A stretch of DNA of 64,000 nucleotides from Halogeometricum sp. S1BR25-6 (GTDB lineage Archaea; Halobacteriota; Halobacteria; Halobacteriales; Haloferacaceae): contig NZ_JAMQOP010000007.1 in the NCBI RefSeq assembly GCF_031624495.1, positions 60,089 through 124,088 on the forward strand. The letters run 5' to 3'. Of this stretch, positions 16,687 through 26,600 are shown one piece after another. Numbering within the stretch: position 1 is the stretch's first letter; each line of letters starts with the position of its first letter. A program made the translations under genes and the position numbers. A model generated the notes under the pieces. That model did not search any database. It saw only the letters and a program-made list of their open reading frames with translations, and was not told the origin of the DNA.

Positions 16687-18423
16687 ATGCAACACCGAGA
16701 ACTCTCCGTGCTCATGGCCGCCTTGTTGGCGACGAGCCTCGCGACAGGCTTCGCTACAGCCAGCCCACCGCGGCCGGGTACGGAAGGTAACGGGCTCTCT
16801 GAGAACGAATCCGCCACCCTCTGGTCTCGTGATGCAGATAACTACGTTAGTCAAGACGAGTCTCGCCAGCGCTACGGTGACGAGCGGACGGCCATCCACC
16901 AGCTTGCAAACGGGACGGATATCACGTTCAAGCGGCCGCCGGCGACTGCTGCAACTTGGACTCGGAACGATTTCGAGGACCTCGAAGCCGGTGGCCTGGG
17001 CACGTCCGTACACCCGCCTCATGCGTCGCTCGAAGATGGCGTGTTCATTGCGGATGCCCACGCAACCGTATTCGCGATTCAACCGTCGACTCGAAGCCAC
17101 CTCGAATCCGGTGACACGCCACTCTACATCGCACCAAATGGGACGATGCGTGGGTTCGTTGATTATCGCGTCCGTGTTCCTAACGGGAGTTCCTCTGGGA
17201 ACCAGACTATCGAGTGGTCCCTTGCAGACCACGAGATCGAGGAGGTTCGGTTACAGAAAGACAAAGAAATCATCGCAAGGACCGACGGGTCGCACACACC
17301 GGCCATCGACTACCAGATCGACGATGACTGGAGTGCAACCCTCTCCCTCGAAGCAGAAATCCACGTCCGACTGAAGAAAACGATACAGACTGACGGGATC
17401 AACGGAACCGATATCCAGGTCGTCTACCGTGAGGAGACGCGAAATGTCTCCGACTCGATCGACGTCGAGATTTACGACCTCTCTGCGCATCCCTACGACG
17501 CCGAGTATCCCAATGGTGATGCTGGCGTCGCCATCTTCCAGTCCCGGCCGTGGCAAGGGTATACTCTCTCTGACGACGGAAATGCGAGCGTGCGTGGTGT
17601 CTGGCGGTTCTATACCGCTCGCAACACCAACTGGGATACCCTCGTCAGATCGAACCGAACCGACAGCGCTGAAGTCGAATCCGACGCAATCCCCGTGTAC
17701 GTCCACGCGTATCCATCTCGAATCGGGCCGCGTGCTGAACCCGTCCGGGACGGCCCGGAGATCATCGACACGTGGGGGACCGAACGGTCCTCTCCACTGG
17801 AGACTATCGGCGAGAATGTCACCATCGAGGTCGTCAACCAGTCCTACGAGACGACGTACGGTGTCGCCGTCCGTGCCGAGAACGTCGACAGAGAGACGCT
17901 TCACGTCGCGGGCATCGTTCGCGGCGTGAACGCGTCTATCGCTGAGCCCAATGCTGGCTCCGAGCGACAGCTTCGTCGCAGCAATCTCTCGGTCGAAGTG
18001 CTCCAACAGAACCAGTCGCAGGCGACGCTCCGAATCGAACTGCGCGACAACGAGACTGGTGCACCGATCATCCTCAATGACGATACCCGCCGGTATCTGA
18101 TCGGTGGAAGCGCCCGTAACGGCTATATCACCGTCGCCGATCAGAAAGTCGAGACCAACGCCTCTGGCGTCGCCATTGTGACGATCACCGAACCCGGCAT
18201 CTACACGGCCCGCTATCATCCAGGGTCGTGGCTCGGACACAACCCGGCCTATGTGAGTGACACGGCGACCGCTCGGTGGCATCCACTCGGCTCCATCGAC
18301 GGCTGGTTCGCGTTCGTCTTCGAGGTCGGCTGGCAGTTCATCCCTTTCTTCGTGATGTTCTACGCGGGACGCCGTCTCCTCCGAATGCTCGGTCCAGAAG
18401 ACATCTTCCAACGAAACCCATGA
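16687..18423 (+). CDS. Large exported, C-terminally membrane-anchored surface protein of the conjugation operon
   Basis: This is a 578-residue protein: signal peptide (LSVLMAALLATSLATGFATA), then about 500 acidic, Thr/Asn-rich residues of beta character with many N-x-S/T sequons (NGT, NGS, NAS). It ends with a membrane helix (AFVFEVGWQFIPFFVMFYAG) and a short basic-acidic cytoplasmic tail. It would sit on the cell surface and could contact the mating partner or organise the channel. It lies between the pilin-like gene and a Tat lipoprotein, with a 4-nt overlap to the latter. No enzymatic motif is recognised. Confidence 0.7.
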   Translation: MQHRELSVLMAALLATSLATGFATASPPRPGTEGNGLSENESATLWSRDADNYVSQDESRQRYGDERTAIHQLANGTDITFKRPPATAATWTRNDFEDLEAGGLGTSVHPPHASLEDGVFIADAHATVFAIQPSTRSHLESGDTPLYIAPNGTMRGFVDYRVRVPNGSSSGNQTIEWSLADHEIEEVRLQKDKEIIARTDGSHTPAIDYQIDDDWSATLSLEAEIHVRLKKTIQTDGINGTDIQVVYREETRNVSDSIDVEIYDLSAHPYDAEYPNGDAGVAIFQSRPWQGYTLSDDGNASVRGVWRFYTARNTNWDTLVRSNRTDSAEVESDAIPVYVHAYPSRIGPRAEPVRDGPEIIDTWGTERSSPLETIGENVTIEVVNQSYETTYGVAVRAENVDRETLHVAGIVRGVNASIAEPNAGSERQLRRSNLSVEVLQQNQSQATLRIELRDNETGAPIILNDDTRRYLIGGSARNGYITVADQKVETNASGVAIVTITEPGIYTARYHPGSWLGHNPAYVSDTATARWHPLGSIDGWFAFVFEVGWQFIPFFVMFYAGRRLLRMLGPEDIFQRNP

Positions 18424-19280
18424 CCAATGACCATCCACACATCAGTCGAAGAAACGCCCTCCGAACAGTGGCCGGTGCGACGCTCGCGGGCATGGCTGGC
18501 TGTCTAAATAGTGGTGGACGCTCCGGAACTTCCGGTGACGAAACGACCGCGTCAGACAGTCAGAGACCGCTCACACGAGTCGCTGTCGACGGCACGACAC
18601 TCGTCGTCGAACTCTCGGCCGAAGCCGATGTCGACCAAGTCAACCTCATCCAGCCGAATGGGGAACTGTTCGGAACGCGTGACGTGGCCACAGGGGCCCA
18701 GCAGGTCTCGTTCGAGATTGGAACCGCGTATGAGCCCGGCGAATACCGCGTGGTCGTGCTGAAAGGGGAGGAGAATGTGGTGGAAACTTCTCTTCCCATA
18801 CAACCGAGCCTCAGCATTGTAGAGATGGGTACTGGAAGGAATCAGCCTGAGGAGATGTGGGACGATTCCAGTGACGAGATTACTGAAGAAGCATTCGTGA
18901 CCGTTGAGAACCAGGGCAGCGGCCCGGATGCGATTACGAAACTTCTCTTCATCGGAGACGTTCCGTATCCCTCTGGTGAGGAAGGAACAAATTATGCTGA
19001 CAACGAGGACGTGAGCGGAATCTACGATCCTCAGTCTGATTCCGAAGTAAGCAAGCTCATCGTTGCCGCAGGGGATCGAGTCACGATTTACAGCTCTCGA
19101 TCCCCTTTTGCGTTCGTTCCCGGCTCAGGCACTTCGTGCAAAGACGAACAACAGAGCGGCGAGTTCGAGCTCATCCTCGAAACGCAAGTCGGGGAGACTC
19201 AGCTAACCAAGACCTACAGTATACAGTATTCTGCATCTGTTGAGACAGACGACTGCGAAATGACGATGAGAGAGATCTAA
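18420..19280 (+). CDS. Tat lipoprotein of the conjugation operon
   Basis: This is a 286-residue protein from the ATG at 18420, which overlaps the previous stop as ATGA. The longer frame from 18276 is inside the upstream gene. SRRNALRTVAGATLAGMAGC is a clear twin-arginine plus lipobox signal. The mature protein is a two-part beta-sandwich (about 50-125 and 130-286) with no recognised motif. It should be anchored outside the cell next to the surface protein encoded upstream. A structural role in the secretion apparatus is inferred from the operon. Confidence 0.7.
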   Translation: MTNDHPHISRRNALRTVAGATLAGMAGCLNSGGRSGTSGDETTASDSQRPLTRVAVDGTTLVVELSAEADVDQVNLIQPNGELFGTRDVATGAQQVSFEIGTAYEPGEYRVVVLKGEENVVETSLPIQPSLSIVEMGTGRNQPEEMWDDSSDEITEEAFVTVENQGSGPDAITKLLFIGDVPYPSGEEGTNYADNEDVSGIYDPQSDSEVSKLIVAAGDRVTIYSSRSPFAFVPGSGTSCKDEQQSGEFELILETQVGETQLTKTYSIQYSASVETDDCEMTMREI

Positions 19281-19282
19281 CC

Positions 19283-20344
19283 ATGGTGGATCTAATTGAT
19301 GTCGTCCTTGAGGGGTTCAAAGAGGCCGTCGATTGGTTAATCGGCCTCTTCATGGAAGGCTTGCAGACTGGTTACGATTCCCTCACCGAGGAAATGTTCG
19401 GAACCCCAACGCCACGGACGGATGGGACGTTCGTATTCGGGACTCCCTCCAATGCTCCATGGCCTGCAATACAAGATGCCCTAGTTGGCGGCGAGATTAT
19501 GCTAATCTCGTTACTCCTGTTGCTGATGTGTGTTCAAGGGCGGCACACAATTCGGATCTTCAACATTGGAAGCGCATACGAAGCAAGGCGGACAAAGAAA
19601 ACTGCCTGGGTCGGAGCGTTCCTCATCACTACGTGGTACTGGCTCGGTATTCTGTGCCTCTACATCGTTGATGGGTTCACGATTACTCTGATGCCGAGCC
19701 TTAGTTCGTTAGGAGATGCGATGCTCAATTTCTTAGAGGTCTCTTTGAGCAATCCAGCACTCGCCTTCGTCTTTGCTCTGGTTGGTGGGCTCTCGATGTG
19801 GGCACTTGAGGCCCTCTACTACATTCGAGAAATCCTCCTCTACGTCTACGTGTATGGAATGCCGATAGCGTTCGCCTTAGGCTACGGTAACATCCCTGTT
19901 CTCTCCGATATTGCGATGGGATTCATCAAGCGATTCATTCCACTTGCAGTTCTTCCTCTCCCCGCAGCAGTAGTCTTCAAAGGATACGACCTACTCTACT
20001 CTGAAGGCGCGCTTGCTCCCGGTAGTGCATTTCTGAAATACCTCGTAGCCGCATCGCTCCCACTAATCGCTCTCTATGTGACTTGGAAGACGTTCAAATA
20101 CGCGACTCCGCTGACCGCCAAGGTCGTGGGAGGTGCGACAACAGGAGCGGCACTCATCGGTGGCGTCGCAGCCGGTGCGTCCGTCGGTGGCGCCGGCGTC
20201 GCGACAACTGCTGCTCGGTGGGGACCAAAGGCAGCTGCTGGTCACGCACTCGCTCAGAAGGCCGCAGCACGAGCAGAAAGCGGTACCGAAGAGAACAGCA
20301 CGCCATCGTACCGGCGGACCGAGAACGACCCCGGAATCCACTAA
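19283..20344 (+). CDS. VirB6/TrbL-like polytopic membrane protein
   Basis: This is a 353-residue protein with an amphipathic start and six to seven long hydrophobic segments between about 65 and 265. It ends in a Gly/Ala-rich tail (ATTGAALIGGVAAGASVGGA) and a charged C-terminus. The layout of several helices followed by a Gly/Ala-rich, low-complexity tail is characteristic of VirB6/TrbL channel components of type IV secretion. It starts 2 nt after the lipoprotein gene and precedes the VirB3/VirB4-like genes, which is the usual order. Confidence 0.68.
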   Translation: MVDLIDVVLEGFKEAVDWLIGLFMEGLQTGYDSLTEEMFGTPTPRTDGTFVFGTPSNAPWPAIQDALVGGEIMLISLLLLLMCVQGRHTIRIFNIGSAYEARRTKKTAWVGAFLITTWYWLGILCLYIVDGFTITLMPSLSSLGDAMLNFLEVSLSNPALAFVFALVGGLSMWALEALYYIREILLYVYVYGMPIAFALGYGNIPVLSDIAMGFIKRFIPLAVLPLPAAVVFKGYDLLYSEGALAPGSAFLKYLVAASLPLIALYVTWKTFKYATPLTAKVVGGATTGAALIGGVAAGASVGGAGVATTAARWGPKAAAGHALAQKAAARAESGTEENSTPSYRRTENDPGIH

Positions 20345-20346
20345 CA

Positions 20347-21468
20347 ATGTCGATAGACCAAGACGCAGCCGCACGGCGCATCATGGACCAGTTCGGCGAA
20401 GAGAGTCGCATCCCCTACCTCAATATCGAGGAAGGAGACGTTGGCGTGCTCATCGCCTTCCCGATTGTCGGCCTGTTCATCGCAGGCCTCACCGGGATTG
20501 AATCACTCGCCCTTCCGTTCGTCGTGGGCGGATTCGGGTTTGGCGTTGCCGTCATCTACGTCTCTCCCAACCACCTCAATGCGTGGACCTGGACGAAGAG
20601 CATCTATCGGTACGCCAAGCGTCCGCAGGTTACGTTTAGTGCTCCAGAGGAGCCAAACGAGAACACGGACGAGACTAAGCGGAACGAGGGTGGTCTTGCG
20701 AACTACACGCCGTTCAAACCGGACGAGCGAACGCAGGATCTCACGAACGTCAAGCGAGCGTGGCCCGGTGCTGGTGCGATCCAACGAGCAGACGGAACGA
20801 TGGAAGCGTTCATCGAAATCGACCCAGGGAACATGGACTTCGCCATGTCCGAGGACTGGGCCCAGCTCCAAGAGGCGGGTGAGGAGTTCGCCAACAAGGA
20901 ACTCGACTCGAAGATCAAACTCCACGCGACAACTCGGTCATTCCCGGTCGCACAGATTACGGAGACGATCGAGGAGCGACTCAACGACGAAGACGTCACG
21001 CAGAACCCGATCTTCCGAGAACTCCTCGAGGAGTATCGTGAGACACGCCCCAAGGAGATGCGTGACCGAGGTATCCAGCAGGTGCGATACTACCTTGGTG
21101 TCGAGGTCTCGCCACTAGAGGTCTACGATAGATACCGAGACGAAGGCACACCTGCAGAGAAGCTGACGCAGTTCCCCGTCATCGGGTTCTTGTTCAACCC
21201 ATTCGTGACGCGCCGTGAGGACCTGACAGATGTTGAACGCCGGGCACAGATGTTCGAGAAACTCGACAGCCGCGTCAACGACGTTCGCGCCGAATTCATC
21301 CAGCAGGCGTCCGGGTGGTCCGCTCGCCGGCTCAGTACGGTCGAACTGTTTGTCCTGAACATGGACTTCTGGAACGGACGAGAGCACGACGCCGAGGAAG
21401 CCGAGCACGCTGTTCGCGAGCAACCGATTATCGGTCGCTCACGCCGGGAGGATGAGGTCAATGCGTAA
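20347..21468 (+). CDS. PrgI/VirB3-like protein joined to a VirB4 N-terminal-like domain
   Basis: This is a 373-residue protein starting at 20347, 2 nt after the previous stop; the longer frame from 20083 is a shadow. Residues about 30-75 form two close helices (VLIAFPIVGLFIAGL, LALPFVVGGFGFGVAV) followed by a short basic segment, as in PrgI/VirB3. The remainder (about 105-373) is soluble and resembles the N-terminal domain that precedes the ATPase core in VirB4/TraC proteins. The ATPase itself is in the next gene. Such a split of VirB4 seems to be a haloarchaeal arrangement. It would anchor the ATPase to the channel. Confidence 0.65.
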   Translation: MSIDQDAAARRIMDQFGEESRIPYLNIEEGDVGVLIAFPIVGLFIAGLTGIESLALPFVVGGFGFGVAVIYVSPNHLNAWTWTKSIYRYAKRPQVTFSAPEEPNENTDETKRNEGGLANYTPFKPDERTQDLTNVKRAWPGAGAIQRADGTMEAFIEIDPGNMDFAMSEDWAQLQEAGEEFANKELDSKIKLHATTRSFPVAQITETIEERLNDEDVTQNPIFRELLEEYRETRPKEMRDRGIQQVRYYLGVEVSPLEVYDRYRDEGTPAEKLTQFPVIGFLFNPFVTRREDLTDVERRAQMFEKLDSRVNDVRAEFIQQASGWSARRLSTVELFVLNMDFWNGREHDAEEAEHAVREQPIIGRSRREDEVNA

Positions 21469-23659
21469 CGTCATCCTGCAGGCGAGTGGCGGTATCCTCG
21501 GCCAGTTCACAGAGTGGCTTCTAAACCCGATGTCGCCCGAAGGTACGGCGATTTACGCCATACTGGTGATTACCCTCGGGGCCAGTAGCAAACGTCTCTG
21601 GGACCGCCACACCGCCGCCGACGAACCGGAAGTCGACTTTTCTGATGTCCTCGACGAGAAGACGCTCAAAGAGGGTCACGTAGAGGGCCAACTCCTCGAC
21701 GACATCTCCGAGTCCCACAAGACGGTGATCGCGCCGGCAGCCATCGAGTGGGAGACACGGGCGGCTCACGTCGGCGAGCAGTGGACGACGACACTGTACA
21801 TCGCTGACTACGCCGACTACCCGAACGACGGCTATCTGAGCGACCTCTTCGAGTTGACTGACGTTGAGTTCGACCTTACAGCGCACATTACCCCGAAGAA
21901 CCAGCAACGGGCACGGAACGAACTGCAGGATATCGCTGATGACCTCCAAGTCGACGCCGATCTCGAACAGAGCGTCCGCAGTGCGTATCTCCAGGAGCGA
22001 GCCAACGAAGCCGCTGCAACCTACAAGGCCGTCGAGAACGGAGCGAACGTCTTCGACCAAGGGATGTTCGTCACGGTTCGTGACGACAACAAAGATGACC
22101 TCCGAGACTCCGTCCAGAAGGTCAAGAGCGCGCTCCGCGACGACCCGGCGAACCTAACGCCGAAGACCGCGATTTGCCGGCAGGACCTCGCGCTCCAGTC
22201 GGCTGCCCCGATTGGAGACAACAAGTTTGGCCGTGAGTCTATCGCCCTCGGTGGTGCCATCGGTGCACTCCTCTCGTCACCGCATAACGCGACCATCCTC
22301 GAAGAGGGTGGTGTCGAGTTCGGGATCCACAAGGACAACCAGAGTCCCGTCGTCATTGATCCGTTCGCCCGTGACAGCGGGTACGCGATGTTCACCGTCG
22401 GCGATACCGGCTCCGGGAAATCGTTCGGCTCGAAACAGAACTTCATCCGCTCGATCGAACAGAGCAAGGATCGCATCGGCATTATTCTCGAACCGCTCAA
22501 CAACTGGGCGGGCGTCTCCGAGGCACTCGATGCGAAACGCATCACCGTCGGTGGGACGCTCGGGTTGAATCCCCTGGAGATTCGCCAGACACCCGACCAC
22601 GTCCAGCGGGCGATGGGTGAAGACGCGAGTCCGTTCAACGAGAAGCTTGACGACGCGATGAGCTTCCTGACGAACTTCTTCGCACTGCGCGGTATCTCGC
22701 TCGGTGACCGTCGGACGACACTCGAGCTCGGACTCAAACGTGCCTACATGCGTAATAGTATCTCCGATGATATATCGACGCACAGTAACCCAAGTCCGAC
22801 GATCCGAGAGATGATGGACGTCTTCGAGGACATGGTCGACGAACCGGAGGAGTTCGTCGTCCGGTCCGACGAGGAGGCTGGGAAGATCCGTGAGGACGCA
22901 ACGTGGCTGCTGGACCAACTGCGCCCCTTCGAGGAAGAAGGTCGCCATGCTAATCTCGGGAAGTCCTCGGAGTTCGACATCCGCGACGAGAAGGTCATCT
23001 ATCTCGACCTTGCCCAGCAGGAGGGCAGCGTCGACAGCAGTACGGCGCTGACGATGCAGTTACTCATCTCTCTGGTGTACGAGCGAGCGAAGGAGACGGA
23101 CAAAGAAGTCGTGTTCGTCATCGACGAGGCGCGCTATATCATGCAGGACGCCGCGAGTCTGGCGTTCCTCGAAACAGTGTTCCGTCATCACCGCCACCAC
23201 GACCTCTCGATCCGCCTTGTCACTCAGACTGTCGACGAGTTCTTCGAGCACGCCGAGTCCGAGGCCATTCTTGACCAGTGTGCCGTCAAGCAGTTCCATC
23301 GCTTGGACGGGATGGACGAGGAGTGGGCTGAGGAGTTTGGTCTGAATTATGCACAGATGCGCTACGTACAGGATGCGGTCCCCGGCAACGAGGACGCCGG
23401 GTTCTCCGAGGCGCTCGTCGGCGTCGACGGCGAGTGGCGCGGAATCAAGGTGCAGGCAATGTCCAAGGAAAAGCAAGTCATCGATTTCGACCCGGCCGAA
23501 CAGACACGAGAAACACTTCCCGGTGCTAACGAGGAGGCCGCCACTACTGACGTACAGGAGTTCCGTGAGGAGTTCGAACAGCAGGCTGCGAACGGAGAGT
23601 CACAGTCGGTTACTGCGAAACCTGATGGTGGTCAGATGGAGGGTGATGAGGATGCGTGA
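21461..23659 (+). CDS. VirB4/TraC-like conjugation ATPase
   Basis: This is a 732-residue protein from the ATG at 21461, which overlaps the preceding stop by 8 nt in the sequence ATGCGTAA. It has one N-terminal helix (about 28-43), then a VirB4-type P-loop ATPase: Walker A GDTGSGKS at about 314-321, Walker B VVFVIDEA with D555-E556, and a C-terminal HRLDGMDEEW region. It is the motor that energises assembly of the type IV secretion channel or pilus at the membrane. Neighbours are the VirB3-like protein before it and the coupling ATPase after it. Confidence 0.9.
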   Translation: MRNVILQASGGILGQFTEWLLNPMSPEGTAIYAILVITLGASSKRLWDRHTAADEPEVDFSDVLDEKTLKEGHVEGQLLDDISESHKTVIAPAAIEWETRAAHVGEQWTTTLYIADYADYPNDGYLSDLFELTDVEFDLTAHITPKNQQRARNELQDIADDLQVDADLEQSVRSAYLQERANEAAATYKAVENGANVFDQGMFVTVRDDNKDDLRDSVQKVKSALRDDPANLTPKTAICRQDLALQSAAPIGDNKFGRESIALGGAIGALLSSPHNATILEEGGVEFGIHKDNQSPVVIDPFARDSGYAMFTVGDTGSGKSFGSKQNFIRSIEQSKDRIGIILEPLNNWAGVSEALDAKRITVGGTLGLNPLEIRQTPDHVQRAMGEDASPFNEKLDDAMSFLTNFFALRGISLGDRRTTLELGLKRAYMRNSISDDISTHSNPSPTIREMMDVFEDMVDEPEEFVVRSDEEAGKIREDATWLLDQLRPFEEEGRHANLGKSSEFDIRDEKVIYLDLAQQEGSVDSSTALTMQLLISLVYERAKETDKEVVFVIDEARYIMQDAASLAFLETVFRHHRHHDLSIRLVTQTVDEFFEHAESEAILDQCAVKQFHRLDGMDEEWAEEFGLNYAQMRYVQDAVPGNEDAGFSEALVGVDGEWRGIKVQAMSKEKQVIDFDPAEQTRETLPGANEEAATTDVQEFREEFEQQAANGESQSVTAKPDGGQMEGDEDA

Positions 23660-26600
23660 GTATCTCCGCGTCACGCCGACGTCCGAACAGCTCGACTCTG
23701 CGGGAATCTCGCGTGTTCTCGCTAGTCTTCACAAGCTCACGAATACCGGATCGGAAAGCCTCACAGAGAAGCTGAATCCGTTCCACAGTGAAACACCGCC
23801 CCGGTTTGAATTCCTTGCCCTGAGCGATGGAACGGACGAGCCAGTGGAGTTCTACTACGGCGTCGACGAGCATCTCGACACTTTCGAGAAGCGCCTCCGC
23901 TCGATTTATCCAGCCACATTCGATATTGAACGCGTTGACGTTAATGTCGCCGCTCGGCTCATCCAGCCAGTCGAACTCACACGAGAGGAGTTCATCGACC
24001 ACTACGAAGCAGGACAACTACAGTACGAATTTGGTCCCGAGGAGCAGCACGACCTTGACGACGAAGACCAGGCAGAAACGACGGAAACGTCCCCCCTCTC
24101 TACTGGCGATACAACGGCCCAGAGAGCCACGAATCACCTCATCGAGACAGGAAACGCTGCATTCGAACTCGCACCACCGAGTGCAGTTCCCGAAGAGGAA
24201 CCACTGACGACACTCGAAAAACCAACCGCGACGACGGAGGGAACGATACTCGCTCGGCCAACTACCGACGCCGTCTCGCCAGTTGGTGTGCGCTGGTCCG
24301 GTTCGGCTACCCGAAAGAAAGACTGGATGACATCGCTGACGCCCTTTGCATCCGGTGATGACGACGACGCAGTAACTGCTGTCGACCAGCCCGGCGCGGC
24401 GCTAGCCTCACTCGTCGACTATCTGATGGAGGCAGGTTCGCCTGTGGCGTTCCAAGTTGTGTTCCAGCGGCGAGCACCCTGGCAGGCCGACGCTGAAGTT
24501 CGCAGAGAGGACCTTCTCGATGGACGGGATACCTTCATCCAAGAGCTCATTGGCTCATTCTTCGCGGTCGAAGAGCAACAGAACGGTCGCGCGGAGACAC
24601 ATCTTCCCGAATCAGTCGCAAAGCGGATCGAATACATTGACGCGAAGAACCACAACCGGTCGTTTACCGCAAACATTCGAGCAGTGGGCGTTCCAGTTGA
24701 TACTGCATCCCGCGACGAACTTGCAGCGCAGATGGACTCACTTCGGCCCGTGTTTGACCCGATAGACGGCCCCTATTACGAAGTCACGGGCAAACGACTC
24801 CGTGCTGAGGGCTTTCGAGAAACAACAAAGGAGAAGAACGCTCGAACCGCTCTTCAGCAGCTACTTGACCGCGAGATTGCGGTCGGCCGAGGGAAGACCC
24901 GATCGGATTTCGTCCTCAGTGGGGCGGAACTCGCGAACTTCGTCTTGGTTCCTTCCTCCGAGCAACTCACAGTAGAAGGAACACGCGGGACTCGCGCTGA
25001 ACAACAGAGCCGCAATCCGCTCGCGTGTCCGAATCCCGACTTAATTCAGCAGTTCCAGGAGGGGATGGCGATCGGGTATGCACTCGATGAGAATGGCTCA
25101 CCCCAACCGGACCCGATTCGGATTCCACCGAAGCTCTTGACGATGCATTACGGTCGGTTTGCCTCGACCGGGGCCGGGAAATCGAAAGCGGTCATCAACG
25201 ACGCGCTGTCCCTGCGAGAGACAACAGGCGGGCCCGTCGTCATCGTCGATCGGAAAGGCGACGGGATGTGTGCAAACTACCTTCGCTGCCACTACGAGCA
25301 TTTCAGTGGGTTGGACGACGTCTATCAGTTCCGCGTTCCAGAGACGCTCCCTGCGTTCTCTTTCTTCGATATTCGGCCTGCGCTTGAAGCAGGGCGGAAC
25401 CGCGAAGACGCGATCCAGGATAAGGTCGACCATTTCCACGATATCATGGGGATGGTGATGGGACGCGAGATGTACGGACAAGCGTTCGTCGCCAACGAAA
25501 TCCTCAGCTACCTCATCAAGGCGCTCTTCGACGAGGAGTATGGGAGCAATGTCTTCGGGCTTGACGACCTCTTCGCGGCAGCACTCCAGATGCAACGTGA
25601 GCGAACAATCCCACCGGTTTCGGCAGACAATACAAACGTCGAGGAGTCACTCACGCGGCATTTCTCGAAGGACGACCACCAGTTCCAGGTGTCGATGGAC
25701 GCGGTCGGCAACCGCCTCGATAAACTCAGAGAGGACTCACACCTGCGACGGATCTTCAGTCACGTTCCGGAACAGGACGATACCGGAGAGTACGTCGACA
25801 ATCGATTCGACTTCCGCGAGTTCCTCGACGAAGACATCACAATTCTGTTCGATCTCGGTGATCTCCGTCCGGAGGCACAGCGGGCAATCACACTGCTGCT
25901 ATTGAGTAATCTCTGGGATGCGGTGCAGGTGCGTCGACGTGACGGGCAAACGGACTACGAGAAGCTCACGAACCTCATCATTGAGGAGGCGGCACCCATC
26001 GCCGCAACGAAACTCGTTTCCGAGCAGTTGCTTCCCCAAGGTCGGTCCTTCGGCCTAAGTATGGGGCTGGTGATGCAGTTCCCCGGGCAGGTCCGGAACC
26101 GGAGCGAACGCGCCTACGACGAAGTCCTCAACAATATCAAGACGAAGCTCATCGGGAATATTTCCATCGAGCGCGACCTCGCTGAGTCATTGGCTCATGA
26201 AGACTTGAGCCCGACTGACCTCCGCAATCGGATCAATACGCTCCCCAGTGGAGAGTGGATTGCGCAGCTGCCAAGTCCCTCATTCGGGGAGACGGGTCCA
26301 GCCCCGTTCTCGGTGAAGCCGCTCCCAATAGCAGCCGGTCATCCTGAGAGTGACGAGCCGCTCTCTGTCGAGCAGGAGGACCACTTCGAGACCGTGGCCC
26401 TCCCACGACTGTCGGAGCGAACACAGACCCAGTACGGGCTTGCTGAGACCACCAACGAATCGGAGACAGCCGACGACAGCTGGGGGAGTAGAGCGAACGA
26501 TGAAGGCCCGACATTCGTAGACTCAACTAGCCCAGTGGAATCGACGCAGTCGTCGTTCCTCGGACAGGCAACCAGTGGGTCAGCAAGTGACGAAGCGAAG

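Noticed and set aside
17251..18438. 395-residue minus-strand frame in the conjugation operon
   Set aside because: It is antisense to the 578-residue surface protein and repeats Val/Asp patterns typical of shadow frames in GC-rich genomes.
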